A stretch of 64,000 nt of DNA from Papio anubis (Eukaryota > Chordata > Mammalia > Primates > Cercopithecidae), in the NCBI RefSeq assembly GCF_008728515.1, contig NC_044978.1, positions 145,076,262 through 145,140,261 on the forward strand, written 5' to 3'. Shown here piece by piece: positions 47,286-58,684 of this stretch. The position numbers and the translations under genes were made by a program. The notes beneath the pieces are model-generated. The model was not told where the DNA came from and searched no databases. It was given only the letters and a program-made list of their open reading frames with translations. How positions within the stretch are numbered: the stretch's first letter is position 1; each line of letters begins with the position of its first letter.

Positions 47286-47582
47286 TATTATTTGTTTTTT
47301 GAGACAGAGTCTCACTCTGTCACCCAGGCTGGAGCGTAGTGGCACAATCCTGGCTCACTGTAACCTTTGCCTCCAAGGTTCAAGCGATTTTCCTGCCTCA
47401 GCTTCCCAAGTAGCTGGGATTACAGGCACCCGCCACCATGCCCGGCTAATTTTTTGTATTTTTAGTAGAGATGGAGTTTCATCATGTTGGTCAGGCTGGT
47501 CTCAAATTTCTGACCTCAAGTGATCCACCCACCTTGGCCTCCCAAAGTGCTGGGACTGCAGGCATGAGCCACCGCACCCAGC
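47286..47582 (-). mobile_element. AluS-like element
   Basis: Antisense Alu, full length. Near-matching TTAATCAATT and TTAATGAATT flank it (about 47275 and 47585). Confidence 0.94.
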
Positions 47583-47689
47583 CTATTAATGAATTTTTTT
47601 AAAAGAAGATACTCCCCGAGGAGCAACGCAAGACTGAAGTGGTTGGCACTGCCCCCACCTTAATCCTTTACTGACCTCACTCTTTCTCA

Positions 47690-48015
47690 ACAAAAGTTAG
47701 AGAACAGTACTGGCTGTCATTGGTATCTGGTCGTCCTGTTGAGACACAAAGTCTGATGGCTCTTTGCCTCCCCACCTGCAGGTAGGCATTGCTATAAGAC
47801 TTGCTTTGGCCCATGAATCATGTCCCAACAGAAAGCTCCTTTCCCTCCGCACCGTAAGGGTGGTCATGGTTGGAGATATTGCAAAGGAAGTCTCTGTCAG
47901 TCTGGGTACCAACCCACACTGGATATATAGCATGAGCAAGAAAAAACTTCTATCGTGCAAGCCACTGAGATTTGGGGGTCATTTGTAACTGACACATAAT
48001 CTAGCCTCTAGCTTA
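47690..48015 (+). mobile_element. Old MaLR-like LTR, subfamily unassigned
   Basis: ATAAGACTTGCTTTGGCCCA, CAACCCACACTGGATATATA, CAAGCCACTGAGATTTGGGG and a terminus TAATCTAGCCTCTAGC correspond to the family seen at 21185-21565. The frames on both strands (74 and 87 codons) are readings of the LTR. Confidence 0.5.
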
Positions 48016-48448
48016 TCCTAGTTCTGTCACGCACTATTATACATATAAAACCCACTCCCATTTCCTTGTACCTCTACCTCACATCAAACACCTCTCAGTT
48101 GCCCAAATACATTAAATCTCAAGTATGCTATCTCTCAAATATCTGAAATCAATTTTTTTTATAATACTCTTTAAATATTTGGACAGCAGCAAAACAGAGA
48201 TAGAGGGAGGAAACGGAAGGTGGTTTCCACCATTCCATCCCTTCATGTGACAGAATCCATGGTAATGACAACTTTTCTTCTCAGCAGTTCACTAGGGCAT
48301 GGAATTAATGAGATTAATGAGGCTTGTTATGGGAATTAAGTGTACAAGTAGACCAACTAAAATGCATTGGATTGAAAAATGCAAGAGCAATGCAGGAGCA
48401 AGACAGAAATTACAAAGCTATTACTGGAGAGTAACCAAACACAAAACA
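48016..48448. other. Unassigned DNA
   Basis: Nothing recognised. Confidence 0.4.
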
Positions 48449-48463
48449 CTGATGGGTCTCTTA

Positions 48464-48774
48464 ATCTTATTTTATTTTTTTATTTATTTACTTGAGACTG
48501 AGTCTCACTGTGTTGCTCAGGCTGGAATGCAGTGGCACAATCTCAGCTCACTGCAACCTCCACCTCCTGGGTTCAAGCGATTCTCCTGCCTCAGCCTCCT
48601 GAATAACTCGGATTACAGACATGCGCCACCACGCCCGGGTAATTTTTGTATTTTCAGTACAGACAGGGTTTCATCATGTTGACCAGGCTGGTCTTGAGCT
48701 CCTGAGCTCAAGTGATCTGCCTGCCTCAGCCTCCCAAAGTGCTGGGATCACAGGTGTGAACCATCGTGCCCGGC
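48464..48774 (-). mobile_element. AluS-like element
   Basis: Flanked by CTGATGGGTCTCTTA (48449-48463) and CTGATGGGTCCCTTA (48775-48789), one mismatch in 15. Confidence 0.96.
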
Positions 48775-48818
48775 CTGATGGGTCCCTTAAAATAAAGCAA
48801 CATAGTTCTTTGCATCTT

Positions 48819-49129
48819 TTTTTTTCTTTTTTTTTTTTTTTTTTTTTGAGACGGAGTTTTGCTCTATCGCCCAGGCTGGAGTGCAAGTGGTGCGGCCTCG
48901 GCTCACTGCAACCTCCGTCTCCTGGGTTCACACCATTCTCCTGCCTCAGCCTCCCGAGTAGCTGGGACTATAGGTGCCCACCACCACACCTGGCTAATTT
49001 TTTGTATTTTTAATAGAGACAGGGTTTCAGCGTGTTAGAAAGGATGGTCTCGATCTCCCAACATCGTGATCCGCCCGACTCAGCCTCCCAAAGTGCTGGG
49101 ATTACAGGCATGAGCCACCGCGCCCGGCC
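48819..49129 (-). mobile_element. AluY-like element
   Basis: The duplication AGTTCTTTGCATCTT is perfect (48804-48818 and 49130-49144). It lies 44 bases from an AluS in the same orientation. Confidence 0.96.
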
Positions 49130-49144
49130 AGTTCTTTGCATCTT

Positions 49145-50151
49145 AAATATCATGTTATAAATCAACTCGGAAATTCCATCTTCTCCTACCACCCCCAGAA
49201 GAAATTTTAGTAATAAAGTGTCTAATGGATAGTTGAGGCACTTTTACAGTATTAGTCTGTTTTCCTACGTATGGTACTAGGCGTTTTTATTTTTTGAATA
49301 GAAAAATATCAAAGTCATGATAACTACGTAAAATCCTCAATATAAGTTATTTCATCTTTATATAATTCCTACTAGTTTCATTTTCAGCATTTGGATAGGT
49401 CTTTTTTAATAAAACAAAAAGTGGGCTCCAAGAACACTTAAATATATTTGGCTTTGAAATTTCTGTTGCAAATTTCATGGTGCAAGGTGTGATTTGTGGC
49501 TACTTTCTCATATTCTCATCAAAATATATCCAAAATTGACATTCTAAAATTAATTTTCTGTACCTTCCATTTTGTGTTATATCGATATCTATTTTAAGAT
49601 CTATCTCGAAAACATCAAGGAATGTTTAAATTCTATTCTAGAGCCCTTGGCATTACCGCATAATAATCATTTTAATTACTGCTAGTGGACTACACTTCCT
49701 AAAGAAACTGCATTAGGGCTCCATTCTCCTCACCCTACACATAATAAGAGAGAGAGTACAAAACAGAAAAATTCCCTACATTCCAGCTTTGCATGCAGTA
49801 CCAATTGCCAAGCACAACATGTAATTCTTCAAGCATTACTCATGACACAGTCCAATTTAAAATAGATACCTTCCCTGACATTCATAATGAACAAAAAACT
49901 GGAAAAAAATTGACAGAGAAGATTATGCATTTTATGCTACTTGTGAAGTTAAAATACAAAGGTAAAAATGTTTCTAAGGTACCCCATGACACAGTTTAGG
50001 AAGTCTCCCTGGACTTCCATTTTTTTTTTTTTCTCTATAATCTGACCTCTAAGACCTTTTAAACTTTAAGATCCTATGCCCCTATTGCTCTGTTTTTTTA
50101 AAAAATGCAAAGTGATTTCAGTTGTATTTTATTTCCTCAGGTATTCAGATA
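49145..50151. other. Unassigned AT-rich DNA
   Basis: A T-run lies at about 50020-50031. Nothing else recognised. Confidence 0.4.
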
Positions 50152-50690
50152 CAGTATAGGATAGCCGTTAGGGGCACAGTCTTGGTCTGAACCTTGGTTT
50201 TATTACTTACCAGCTGAGACTTTAGGAAATGTAATCTCTCTAAGCTTCAGTTTCCTCCTCAAAAAAAGACCAAAAAAAAAATGGAAATGAAAAGAGTATC
50301 CACCTCAGCCGGGCACGGTGGCTCACGCCTGTAATTCCAGCACTTTGGGAGGCTGAGGGGGCAAATCATGAGGTCAGGAGATGAAGACCATCCTGGCCAA
50401 ATGGTAACCCCATCTCTACTAAAAATACAAAAAAAGAAAAAAAATTAGCTGGGCGTGGTGGCGCACACCTGTAGTCCCAGCTACTCGGGAGGCTGAAGCA
50501 GGAGAATCGCTTGAACCCGGGAGGCAGAGGGTGCAGTAAACCGAGATCCTGCCACTGCCAGCCTGGCGAAAGAGCAAGACTCCATCTCAAAAAAAAAAAA
50601 AAAGAGTGCCCACCTCATAGGATTGTTATAAGGTCTTGTTCTCCATCAGTTTCAACACGTACATGTTAAGCAGTCGTTAATCATTAGCCA
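50152..50690 (+). mobile_element. MIR element split by an AluY
   Basis: The first half reads GGATAGCCGTTAGGGGCACA, TTATTACTTACCAGCTGAGA and TCTCTAAGCTTCAGTTTCCT (to about 50290). The 3' half resumes after the Alu with ACCTCATAGGATTGTTATAA. Removing the Alu and one duplicated site restores one continuous MIR. Confidence 0.85.
50308..50602 (+). mobile_element. AluY-like element inserted in a MIR
   Basis: It reads AGGTCAGGAGATGAAGACCA. AAAAGAGTATCCACCTCA (about 50290-50307) and AAAAGAGTGCCCACCTCA (about 50600-50617) flank it with two mismatches. Confidence 0.96.
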
Positions 50691-52083
50691 ATATTTCTAT
50701 TACATTGTATTACCTCTTCTCTTGAAATGTCCATCTAGAATCTAAAATATTTGACCAGTTACATGTGCCAGATCTTCATAATTAGAAAGTCTTATTTCTC
50801 TTAACCCACAACTGTCTTCACTTATTTTAACTGAATGGATCGCCCAACTTCTTCCATCTCCTTACCTCCCAGATTCCCTTAGGCAAACCACAATATTTCT
50901 TCACCTTCTGAGTTCCGTCCCTTTTCTCCACCCACTTCATTCTCTCTATTCTTACGGGTTTTTTTTCCTTTTTTGTCCCACTGAGAAATCTTAATATAAG
51001 AAACAAGCAAATAAAGAAGTCTGTATTGTAGAAAACAGCATGCTTTTCAGAATAAACAACAGGCTGATTTGCACTAAGCCTCACATGAAAATCAACTTCC
51101 TTACTTTATAATAACATCCCATGCCTCTGCTTTCCCCTTTAAGCAGGCAAGGCAACAAAAAGTACATTTTAATTTACCTCTGCAAAGCTTAAATAACACC
51201 TCACATGGTGGCATAGCAATGGGCACCCTGTAAATGTGAATTAGCTGAAATCTTTTCATAGAATTCTCCTTTTATGTTTCTGGACACCACAACACAAAGA
51301 GTTCCTAGATTTTGCCAAAATTAAAAAGGAACTGTCTTCCTGTTAGGCATTTGGGGTTGTTTGCTGCCTGTTGTATTTAGGGATGTGGGAGGGGGCAAGC
51401 GAGATGGGTATTTTTAAGTCTTTGTCAGTATCCCACCTCAAAGAGACACTTGGGATGGGAGACTTGGGAAGAGAATATTTATTTCACACTCTTTGTCCAC
51501 CTTTCCCTACAAGATGCTGAAAGAGAATAGTGTGTGCTTTGGAATTGATTATCAGAGGCCTGTCAGGTAGCTCAATCCAGGCTCAGCAATCAGAGAAATA
51601 TGCACAAAGCTACCTTGTGCAGAACCTAGGAACCTCTCAGATTTCAGTTCAGATGCAAAAAAGACACTCACTGTTAGCATTTTCCCAGGGTCTTGGCCAA
51701 CCTTTTAATTTTACTGTTCACTCCCCATTTGAACAGCAAAGTTCTACTCCTAGCCTTTATAAGAACTAAAAGAAATATGTGAGAAAAAAACACCAAATAT
51801 GCTGCTTTAAAACAAATAAAATGGTAACATTCTTCACCCACAAAACTCAGTTGGATGATAGAAAAGTACGGAAATTGATGAGCCCACAGTCTGGCCACCT
51901 TAAAACCTTCAAATATTGATGTCTCAATTTGCTATTATTACCTGTGCTTAAGAAAACTCTTAATAAATGAATGGGATAAAGGGATGAATTCCAAGTTCTT
52001 CAACATTTCTTTTTTTTAATTTAAAGTATCTGAGCTCATGCAAGAATAGCTGTGATGAATCTGGTACACGGACATGGGTTTGT
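50691..52083. other. Unassigned DNA, 1.4 kb
   Basis: Frames of up to 85 codons on both strands have no motif and no repeat is named. It runs up to the 66-bp tandem array. Confidence 0.4.
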
Positions 52084-52412
52084 ATCCTGCAATTTGCCTT
52101 TCTTTCCTACTATTACTAGTTCAGACGTTACTAACTTAAAGAGCACTGCATCCTACAATTTGCCTTTCTTTTCTACTATTACTAGTTCAGACGCTACTAA
52201 CTTAAAGAGCACTGCATCCTACAATTTACTTTCTTTTCTACTATTACTAGTTCAGACGTTACTAACTTAAAGAGCACTGCATCCTACAATTTACTTTCTT
52301 TTCTACTATTACTAGTTCAGACGTTACTAACTTAAAGAGCACTGCATCCTACAATTTGCCTTTCTTTTCTACTATGACTAGTTCAGACATTACAAACTTA
52401 AAGTGCACTGCA
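52084..52412. repeat. Minisatellite, five copies of a 65-66 bp unit
   Basis: Copies start at 52084, 52150, 52216, 52281 and 52346, each with ATCCTACAATTT at the head and CTTAAAGAGCACTGC at the end. Copies 3 and 4 are identical and share a one-base deletion, so they are the most recent duplicates. Copy 1 and copy 5 carry private changes. The 72-codon plus frame (52052-52270) is periodic because 66 is a multiple of three and ends when the 65-bp copies shift it. Confidence 0.97.
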
Positions 52413-52974
52413 TGGTCATTAAAATAAACTAATACGGTCTAAAGGGTCTTTTCAGCTCTTTATTTTTACATAATATAAAAATTGAAATACACCAGAAAGA
52501 CATAACCAGTGTAAATGCTACGCATCTCAGAAAATAATCCAGAGAAATATAAATATATAAATGTCAATACATATGTCAGACTGATAAGATTGCAAGGAGA
52601 AATAGACAAAATCACCATCATAATGGGAGGTTTCAGTACAGCACATTCAATTACAAATACGCCAACAAAAATTAGTACAGCTACAGAATATTTGAACAAT
52701 ACAGTCTAATAATTTTGGGTTTTTCTCCGTATCTGCACTTCTTTTATTTTTCCTTTTCAGCTCTTTAAACACACAACATTTTCATACTGCTTTTATGTAA
52801 CAAAACTCCAGATGTTAACAAGGGCAACATAATGTCACTACATTCCCACTTTAACCTTCTAAATCATTTCAGTAAGTTTAGAATCCATAGGGCTAAATAT
52901 TACTGAAAAACGCTACATGTAAATCCATATAACGTATTCTGAAAAAAACTTCCAGAAGGGAATTAATACACCTT
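52413..52974. other. Unassigned AT-rich DNA
   Basis: Two opposite-strand frames of 64 and 77 codons overlap (52466-52709) without motif. Nothing else. Confidence 0.4.
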
Positions 52975-53400
52975 TACCAGTTAGGACACTTTCAGTCGTA
53001 AATAAAACAAATAAACCTGTCTCAAACAACAAAGATATATTTCATGCCATAAAAAGCCCAAAGTGAGCAGGACCCAGAATTGGATAATTCTGTAGCTCAG
53101 AGCATACTAATTTCATTCTCAGGCAGGTAGCAAAATAACTGCAGCAATTTCAGGCATCACATCCAGACACAGCAATGACCAAAAGAAGAAAGGCAACCTT
53201 CTCTCGGTGTCTTTCTTAGAAGCAAGGAAATCCTTCATAGAAGCTCCCTCAACATAAGCCATGACCAAACCAATGGCCCAATCCTTAACTAATAAATAAC
53301 CAGCAAGGAGCATAGGAACGCCATGAGTGGCTTAGGAGGAGGGACTTGACATAAGGGAATCAACTGAAATGACCATAGTGGAGTGGACTGGGTGTCAGGG
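52975..53400. mobile_element. Ancient interspersed repeat, family not named
   Basis: Blocks such as GGACACTTTCAGTCGTAAAT, GCATCACATCCAGACACAGC and AAACCAATGGCCCAATCCTT recur in mammalian genomes in this order, in my recollection as part of an old element. I cannot give its family or strand with confidence. Confidence 0.35.
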
Positions 53401-53454
53401 AATCAACTACAATAACCATTGTACTCCAAATATACCTGTCTTCTCAGAGCTTGC

Positions 53455-53458
<4 letters not shown>

Positions 53459-53486
<28 letters not shown>

Positions 53487-53768
53487 GAGACAGAGTCTTG
53501 CTCTGTCACCCAGGCTGAAGTGCAGTGGCACCATCTCGGCTCACTGCAACTTCCGCCTCCCAGGTTCAAGTGATTCCCACCTCAGCCTCCCAAGTAGTTG
53601 GGATTACAGGCGCCTGCCACCACACACAGAGCTAACTTTTGTATTTTTAGTAGAGACAGGGTTTCACCATGTTGGCCAGGCTGGTCTCGAACTCCTGACC
53701 TCAAGTGATCTGCCCACCTCGGCCTCCCAAAGTGCTGAGATTACAGGCATGAGCCACTGCGCCTGGCC
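53459..53768 (-). mobile_element. AluS-like element
   Basis: T-run of about 28. TCAGAGCTTGCTT and TCAGAGCTTACTT flank it (about 53445 and 53770). Confidence 0.96.
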
Positions 53769-53784
53769 TTCAGAGCTTACTTTC

Positions 53785-54239
53785 TAAAAAATGCACAGAC
53801 CCAGATAAATATCAAAGTCAGGTGCACAACCAAAAGAAAAAAAAAAACACAATACAATCACGAAACAATCTATCAACCTTCTATCCCCACAGAGGGTCAA
53901 GTGCATTTTGTTGGGCTGGGAAGGGCTCTGAGCTCAGCATATTTAAATAGGTCAGTAGCAAATGCTGCTTTCCCCAGCAAATGACACATATAAAGAAGAG
54001 CAGTTTAGTAGAAATAGACGTGCAGATTTCAATCTTTTGCATTTAATACATTGTTATTTGGGTTATATTTGTTTATTTTTGAAACCTTAACAAAGTTTAC
54101 ATGTTGAAACAACTGGAAATGGTATAGGAAAATGAAGGAGGTTGGGCAGAAGAATATCAACAATCGTATTAGGATGCAACTCACACAGGAAAATAATCCT
54201 AAATCCTTCTCTTGGCTATGAGATCCTACAAATCCAGCC
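53785..54239. other. Unassigned DNA
   Basis: The 133-codon minus frame 54430-54029 runs in from the L2 element and has no motif. It is treated as chance. Confidence 0.4.
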
Positions 54240-54309
54240 TCACAAACACTCTGACTCCTGTTACTGCTCCTCCTCTCACTCACGGCCCCACCCTGCCCCC
54301 CTTTTGTTC

Positions 54310-54640
54310 CCATTACCAGAGGGCTCTTCTCCCAGGTGTTCTTGTGGCTTTCACCCTCATTCCTTTCAGGTCTCTGCTCCACTGTCACCTTCTCAGTAAG
54401 ACTGTCCCTGATCACCTTAAAACACAGCACATTCCCTTCCCCAAATAATCCTTATCTCCACTGCCCTACTTTATTTTTCTCCACACTTATCACTGTCTGA
54501 CATATATTCTTGCCTCTTTTTCGTCTTTACCCTCTAGAATCTAAGTTCCCAGAAGGCAGGAGCTAGCTCCCCAGGAGCTAGAAAAGTTCCTGACATAAAG
54601 TAGATGCTCAGTAAGTATTTGCTGAATAAATGAATGGGGG
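54310..54640 (+). mobile_element. L2 3'-end element
   Basis: Ordered L2 blocks: TTTCAGGTCTCTGCTCCACT, AAGACTGTCCCTGATCACCT, CCCTACTTTATTTTTCTCCA, AATCTAAGTTCCCAGAAGGC and CAGTAAGTATTTGCTGAATA. Confidence 0.85.
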
Positions 54641-54816
54641 TGACATGCAGCCATAATAGGAAAAAAATACACTCAAGCCTTTTATAAAAGTATGCCCAGA
54701 TCTAAGAGCAGGAAAATTGAGACCCAGCTACCAAGAAGTATTTAATAGAGTAGTATATTTTCCTTTCTCTCATGAGGCCAAAAGTAAACACAATTATACT
54801 ACCACTAAGAATATTC

Positions 54817-55110
54817 GGCCAGGCACGGTGGCTCACGCCTGTAATCCCAGCACTTTGGGAGGCCAAGGTGGGTGGATCACTTGAGGTCAGAAGTTCGAGA
54901 CCAGCCTGGTCAACATGGTGAAACCCCGTCTCTACTAAAAATACAAAAATTATCCAGGTGTAGTGGGTGGGAGGGGTGGGTGCCTATAGTCCCAGCTACT
55001 TGGGAGGCTGAGGCAGGAGAACCACTTGAACCCGGGAGGCGGAGGTTGCAGTGAGCCGAGATCACGCCATTGCCCTCCAGCCTGGGTGACAAGAGCGAAA
55101 CTCCATCTCA

Positions 55111-55134
<24 letters not shown>
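54817..55134 (+). mobile_element. AluS-like element
   Basis: Full length with an A-tail of 25. A G/T-rich private insertion, TAGTGGGTGGGAGGGGTGGG, enlarges the right arm start. Confidence 0.95.
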
Positions 55135-55141
<7 letters not shown>

Positions 55142-57321
55142 GAAATTAACTTCTACTAGTCTAGCTGATGAAGAAAATCTATTGTAAAAGTAGAGAATAG
55201 TCTATCAAATTATAGTTCTCCAAGGTAAGCTTCAAGGAGTCAAATCAAATTATTTTGGCAAAATTAACATTTGAAGAACCATACAACATAGACAAGCCTG
55301 TTCTCTTTCCCCTCCTTTTTCTTTTTAAGAGAAACTGGGCACCCCAATACTATCTTTAAATTCATCTGCAGTTCAGTTTCTCAGATATCAAGCAGTATGT
55401 CTTGTCCTTTTGGCCAAAGAAAAAAGTGAAGCCGCTAACTTAGCTTTAATGACTCAGTCCACACAGATTTTAATGGGAACTCATGCTAGGTCCTCAGTTT
55501 CTTTTTGGTTATGGACACAGGCAGTGTTCTTGTTCTGAGCACCATTTGTAAATGCCACTTCCTGCTGCAAGGCCTCCAAGCACTCAGATTCCTCCACCAC
55601 GAAAGATGCTCTATGAATCACCTACCCTTCCCTACATATTCCCCAATTACAGAATGAAGAGAGCTATTTAGGTGTTCCCCAAAACATGTGATTTCCAGGG
55701 GAACATTAAGGTGACTCATAATAAGGAATCTTGAATTAAAGGTCAGAGAGGTCCTATAATCCCAGATCAAGAAGAGCAGTAATTTCCTCGGCATTTTCAC
55801 TTCTACACTCCTTCCCACTACCAATCTCAGGAAATCCAAAGGTTTTAAATACCAAGACCCAGAACACAGCTGCGCAGCTTTACAGCTTGCAGAGAAGCAT
55901 GATAGAGATTTTCAGATTAGCCTTAGTCAACAATAGGTCTTTATTCTGTAACTCCTATATGAAATTTAAGAATTTAACGGGTTCCAAGCAAATGAATATT
56001 TCATTCTCATTTCATAGTATAATAAAAAGTCCTTTTCATTGGGAGGGTTTAAGTGTAACCCAAGAATCTAACTTCTGATTCTATCAGAATACCACAACCA
56101 GGGTCCTAGTGAAAGTGCTCGTTCCTTAACGTACCACAGCAACCAACTCAACAATCTTCCCTGAAAGGTATGGTAGGACTCAATCAAAGCTGTCAATAAT
56201 ACAGAAAACAGAACCAATTTTGGCCTAGCACACTATGGAAATGGAAGGAAAATTCTTTATGTAGTTACTTTAAAACTACATAAAGTAAGTTTACATAGAC
56301 AAAGAACTCAATCCCAAAAATAAAAAGTTGCCCCAGATGATATAAAATTTCTACTTAAACCCAGATACTTCAGACACAAGGATACTTTATGTTATTCCCA
56401 AAACATTGTTATTTTTCCTAATGACACAGTAAAAGGAGCTCCTGAGATAATTCAATTGAAAGGGTTCCATTTTATACGTCTCCTAAAGATGGAAAAGTCT
56501 GAGCCAGATGATAAAGATACATGTTGAATAAAAGAAAATTTTATTTCTTTTTATTCAAGTATCTTCAGGTCTTTCTAATTTTATAGTTTATATTTCTATA
56601 TACAATTCTAGATGATTAAGAGAGGGATACATTTGTATAGGTTAAAGAGGTCAAGATGAAAGTGTTTTCCTTTTGTTATATGGCTTTAAAGCCATGGTAT
56701 TTGTTATAAGATAGTACAGCTCCAACTGAAACTATAATGCTCTATTCTGTAGCAGAAACTCTCATTTTCTTTTATTTCTAGCAGGCTTTCAGCCATATAG
56801 TCTCCATCACGGGACTAATTAGCTATACATGAGTAACTGGAACACACATCTATATAAGTGGCCCAGTGTTTGAAAGGTACATTTAAAGAGATTGCCTTTT
56901 AGGACCCATAATAAAGGAATTCTTTATCAAAGGACATTCTAAAACTGAGTGCAACAATCCCATGCTCTACTAATGCACACTTTATTGCCATGACAGTGAC
57001 ATTCATGAAGGGCAGAGTAGAACCATCATAATTTACCACCAGCAACAGCAAGCCACATTGTCTACCAAAGGGAAAAAAGACACAGCTCACTCCTCCTGAC
57101 CACTTCCTCCCGAGCAGGTAGGAGAGTACGCATCCAGTGAGGAAAGCCAGAGACAACGGGCAGCCAACAGGTAGTAAGTCAACATTTGCTAGCAACATTC
57201 AATGTCTTCATCATGAATGGGCTCTGTGGTCATATCACAAAGTCGGCACATAAAGTAAACATCTTTTCTTTGCCTTTAACAAATTCAACAGAAATTACAT
57301 GTGCTCGACCAAAAAATAAAA
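55135..57321. other. Unassigned DNA, 2.2 kb
   Basis: Low in nameable repeats. A minus frame of 99 codons (57198-56899) is hydrophobic-rich but lacks a family motif, matching splice sites or an obvious context, so I do not call it. Other frames are below 75 codons. Confidence 0.4.
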
Positions 57322-57341
57322 GAGATATAACATTTTCTTTT

Positions 57342-57651
57342 CTTTTTTTTTTTTTTTTTTTTTTTTTTTTGAGACGGAGTCTCGCTCTTTCGCGCAGGCT
57401 GGAGTGCAGTGGCCGGATCTCAGCTCACTGCAAGCTCCGCCTCCCGGGTTGACGCCATTCTCCCGCCTCAGCCTCCGAGTAGCTGGGACTACAGGCGCCC
57501 GCCACCTCGCCCGGCTAGTTTTTTGTATTTTTTAGTAGAGACGGGGTTTCACCGTGTTAGCCAGGATGGTCTCGATCTCCTGACCTCATGATCCGCCCGT
57601 CTCGGCCTCCCAAAGTGCTGGGATTACAGGCTTGAGGCACCGCGCCCGGCC
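57342..57651 (-). mobile_element. AluY of the Old World monkey AluYR type
   Basis: It carries readings I associate with cercopithecid AluYR elements (shown antisense): GTGGCCGGATCTCAGCTCAC, CACCTCGCCCGGCTAGTTTT, TTGTATTTTTTAGTAGAGAC and ACAGGCTTGAGGCACC. It has few random changes elsewhere. The duplication GAGATATAACATTTTCTTTT (57322-57341) is matched by a copy at 57652-57671 with one mismatch. It inserted at the T-rich junction of the older Alu at 57668. Confidence 0.9.
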
Positions 57652-57667
57652 GAGATATAATATTTTC

Positions 57668-57952
57668 TTTTTTGAGACAGTCTTGCTCTGTCACCCAAGC
57701 TGGAGTGCAGTGGTGCGATCTCGGCTCACTGCAACCTCCGCCTCCCAGATTCAAGTGATTCCTGCCTCAGACTCCCAAGTAGCTGGGACTATAGGCATGC
57801 GCCACCATGCCAGGCTAATTTTTGTATTTTTTTGTAGAGACGGGGTTTCACCATGTTGCCCAGGCTGGTCTCGAATTCCTGACCTCGAGTGATCCACCTG
57901 CCTCGGGCTCCCAAAGTGCTGGGATTACAGGTGTGAGCCACCGTGCCTGGCC
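57668..57952 (-). mobile_element. AluS-like element
   Basis: TATAATATTTTC (57656-57667) and TATAACATTTTC (57953-57964) are its flanks. It is the older of the nested pair. Several short deletions occur (GAGACAGTCTTGC, TGATTCCTGCC). Confidence 0.94.
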
Positions 57953-58184
57953 TATAACATTTTCAATAGCGTGGAGAGTTTAGCCTTCCATTTCACTGGA
58001 TAAGCATATGACCCTTGATGAGATGGAAGAAGGCTGCCCCTTCAGTCAGGTGGAGTTCCCACATGCCTCTCATAATGTAAGCAACTCACCAAGCTGAGCA
58101 TAATTCAAAGATACACAATTTTCCTACAACATGACTCCAAATGAAAACTAGTTACTCCACCTGTGGTTCAAGTAAGCAAACAGC

Positions 58185-58585
58185 ATCCCTTGCTGTTCTT
58201 CAGATATACCAGGCAAGTGCTGTCTCAGGACCTTTGTACACACTATTTCCTCTATCTGGGATGCTTTACTGTTGTGTTTGTTTGATGCGGCTCTCTTTCT
58301 CACTTCCTTCATGTCTTTACATTAAAGTCATCTTCTTAGGGAGGACATCTTTGAACCTCTAAACTTTTATCAATCCTCCAATACTTACTTTCTTTCCTGC
58401 TTTATTTTTTCCATAGCACTTAATACTATTTTACATATAATACATTTTGCTTATTTATTTTATTACATCCCTACTAGAATGTAAGCTCTAGGAGGGCAGA
58501 GATTTTTTTAACTGTTTTCTCACTGCTCTATTACCAGCACCAGAAAAATCCAAGTTAAATACCTATTAAGAAAACGGTAATCTGC
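58185..58585 (+). mobile_element. L2 3'-end element
   Basis: TGTCTCAGGACCTTTGTACA, TCTTAGGGAGGACATCTTTG, TTTTTTCCATAGCACTTAAT, CTAGAATGTAAGCTCTAGGA and CACTGCTCTATTACCAGCAC in L2 order. Confidence 0.82.
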
Positions 58586-58684
58586 CCTAATGCTGGAAGA
58601 AAACCGGACATGTTAAGCTTCTTTCAAGGTGTCACATGGTTCTCATTCACAACATAAGGCATTTTCAAGAGAATTTCAGGAGTA

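Noticed and set aside
52052..52270. 72-codon frame with a 22-residue periodicity
   Set aside because: The periodicity follows from the 66-bp tandem unit and is lost once the unit becomes 65 bp. It does not support a repeat protein.
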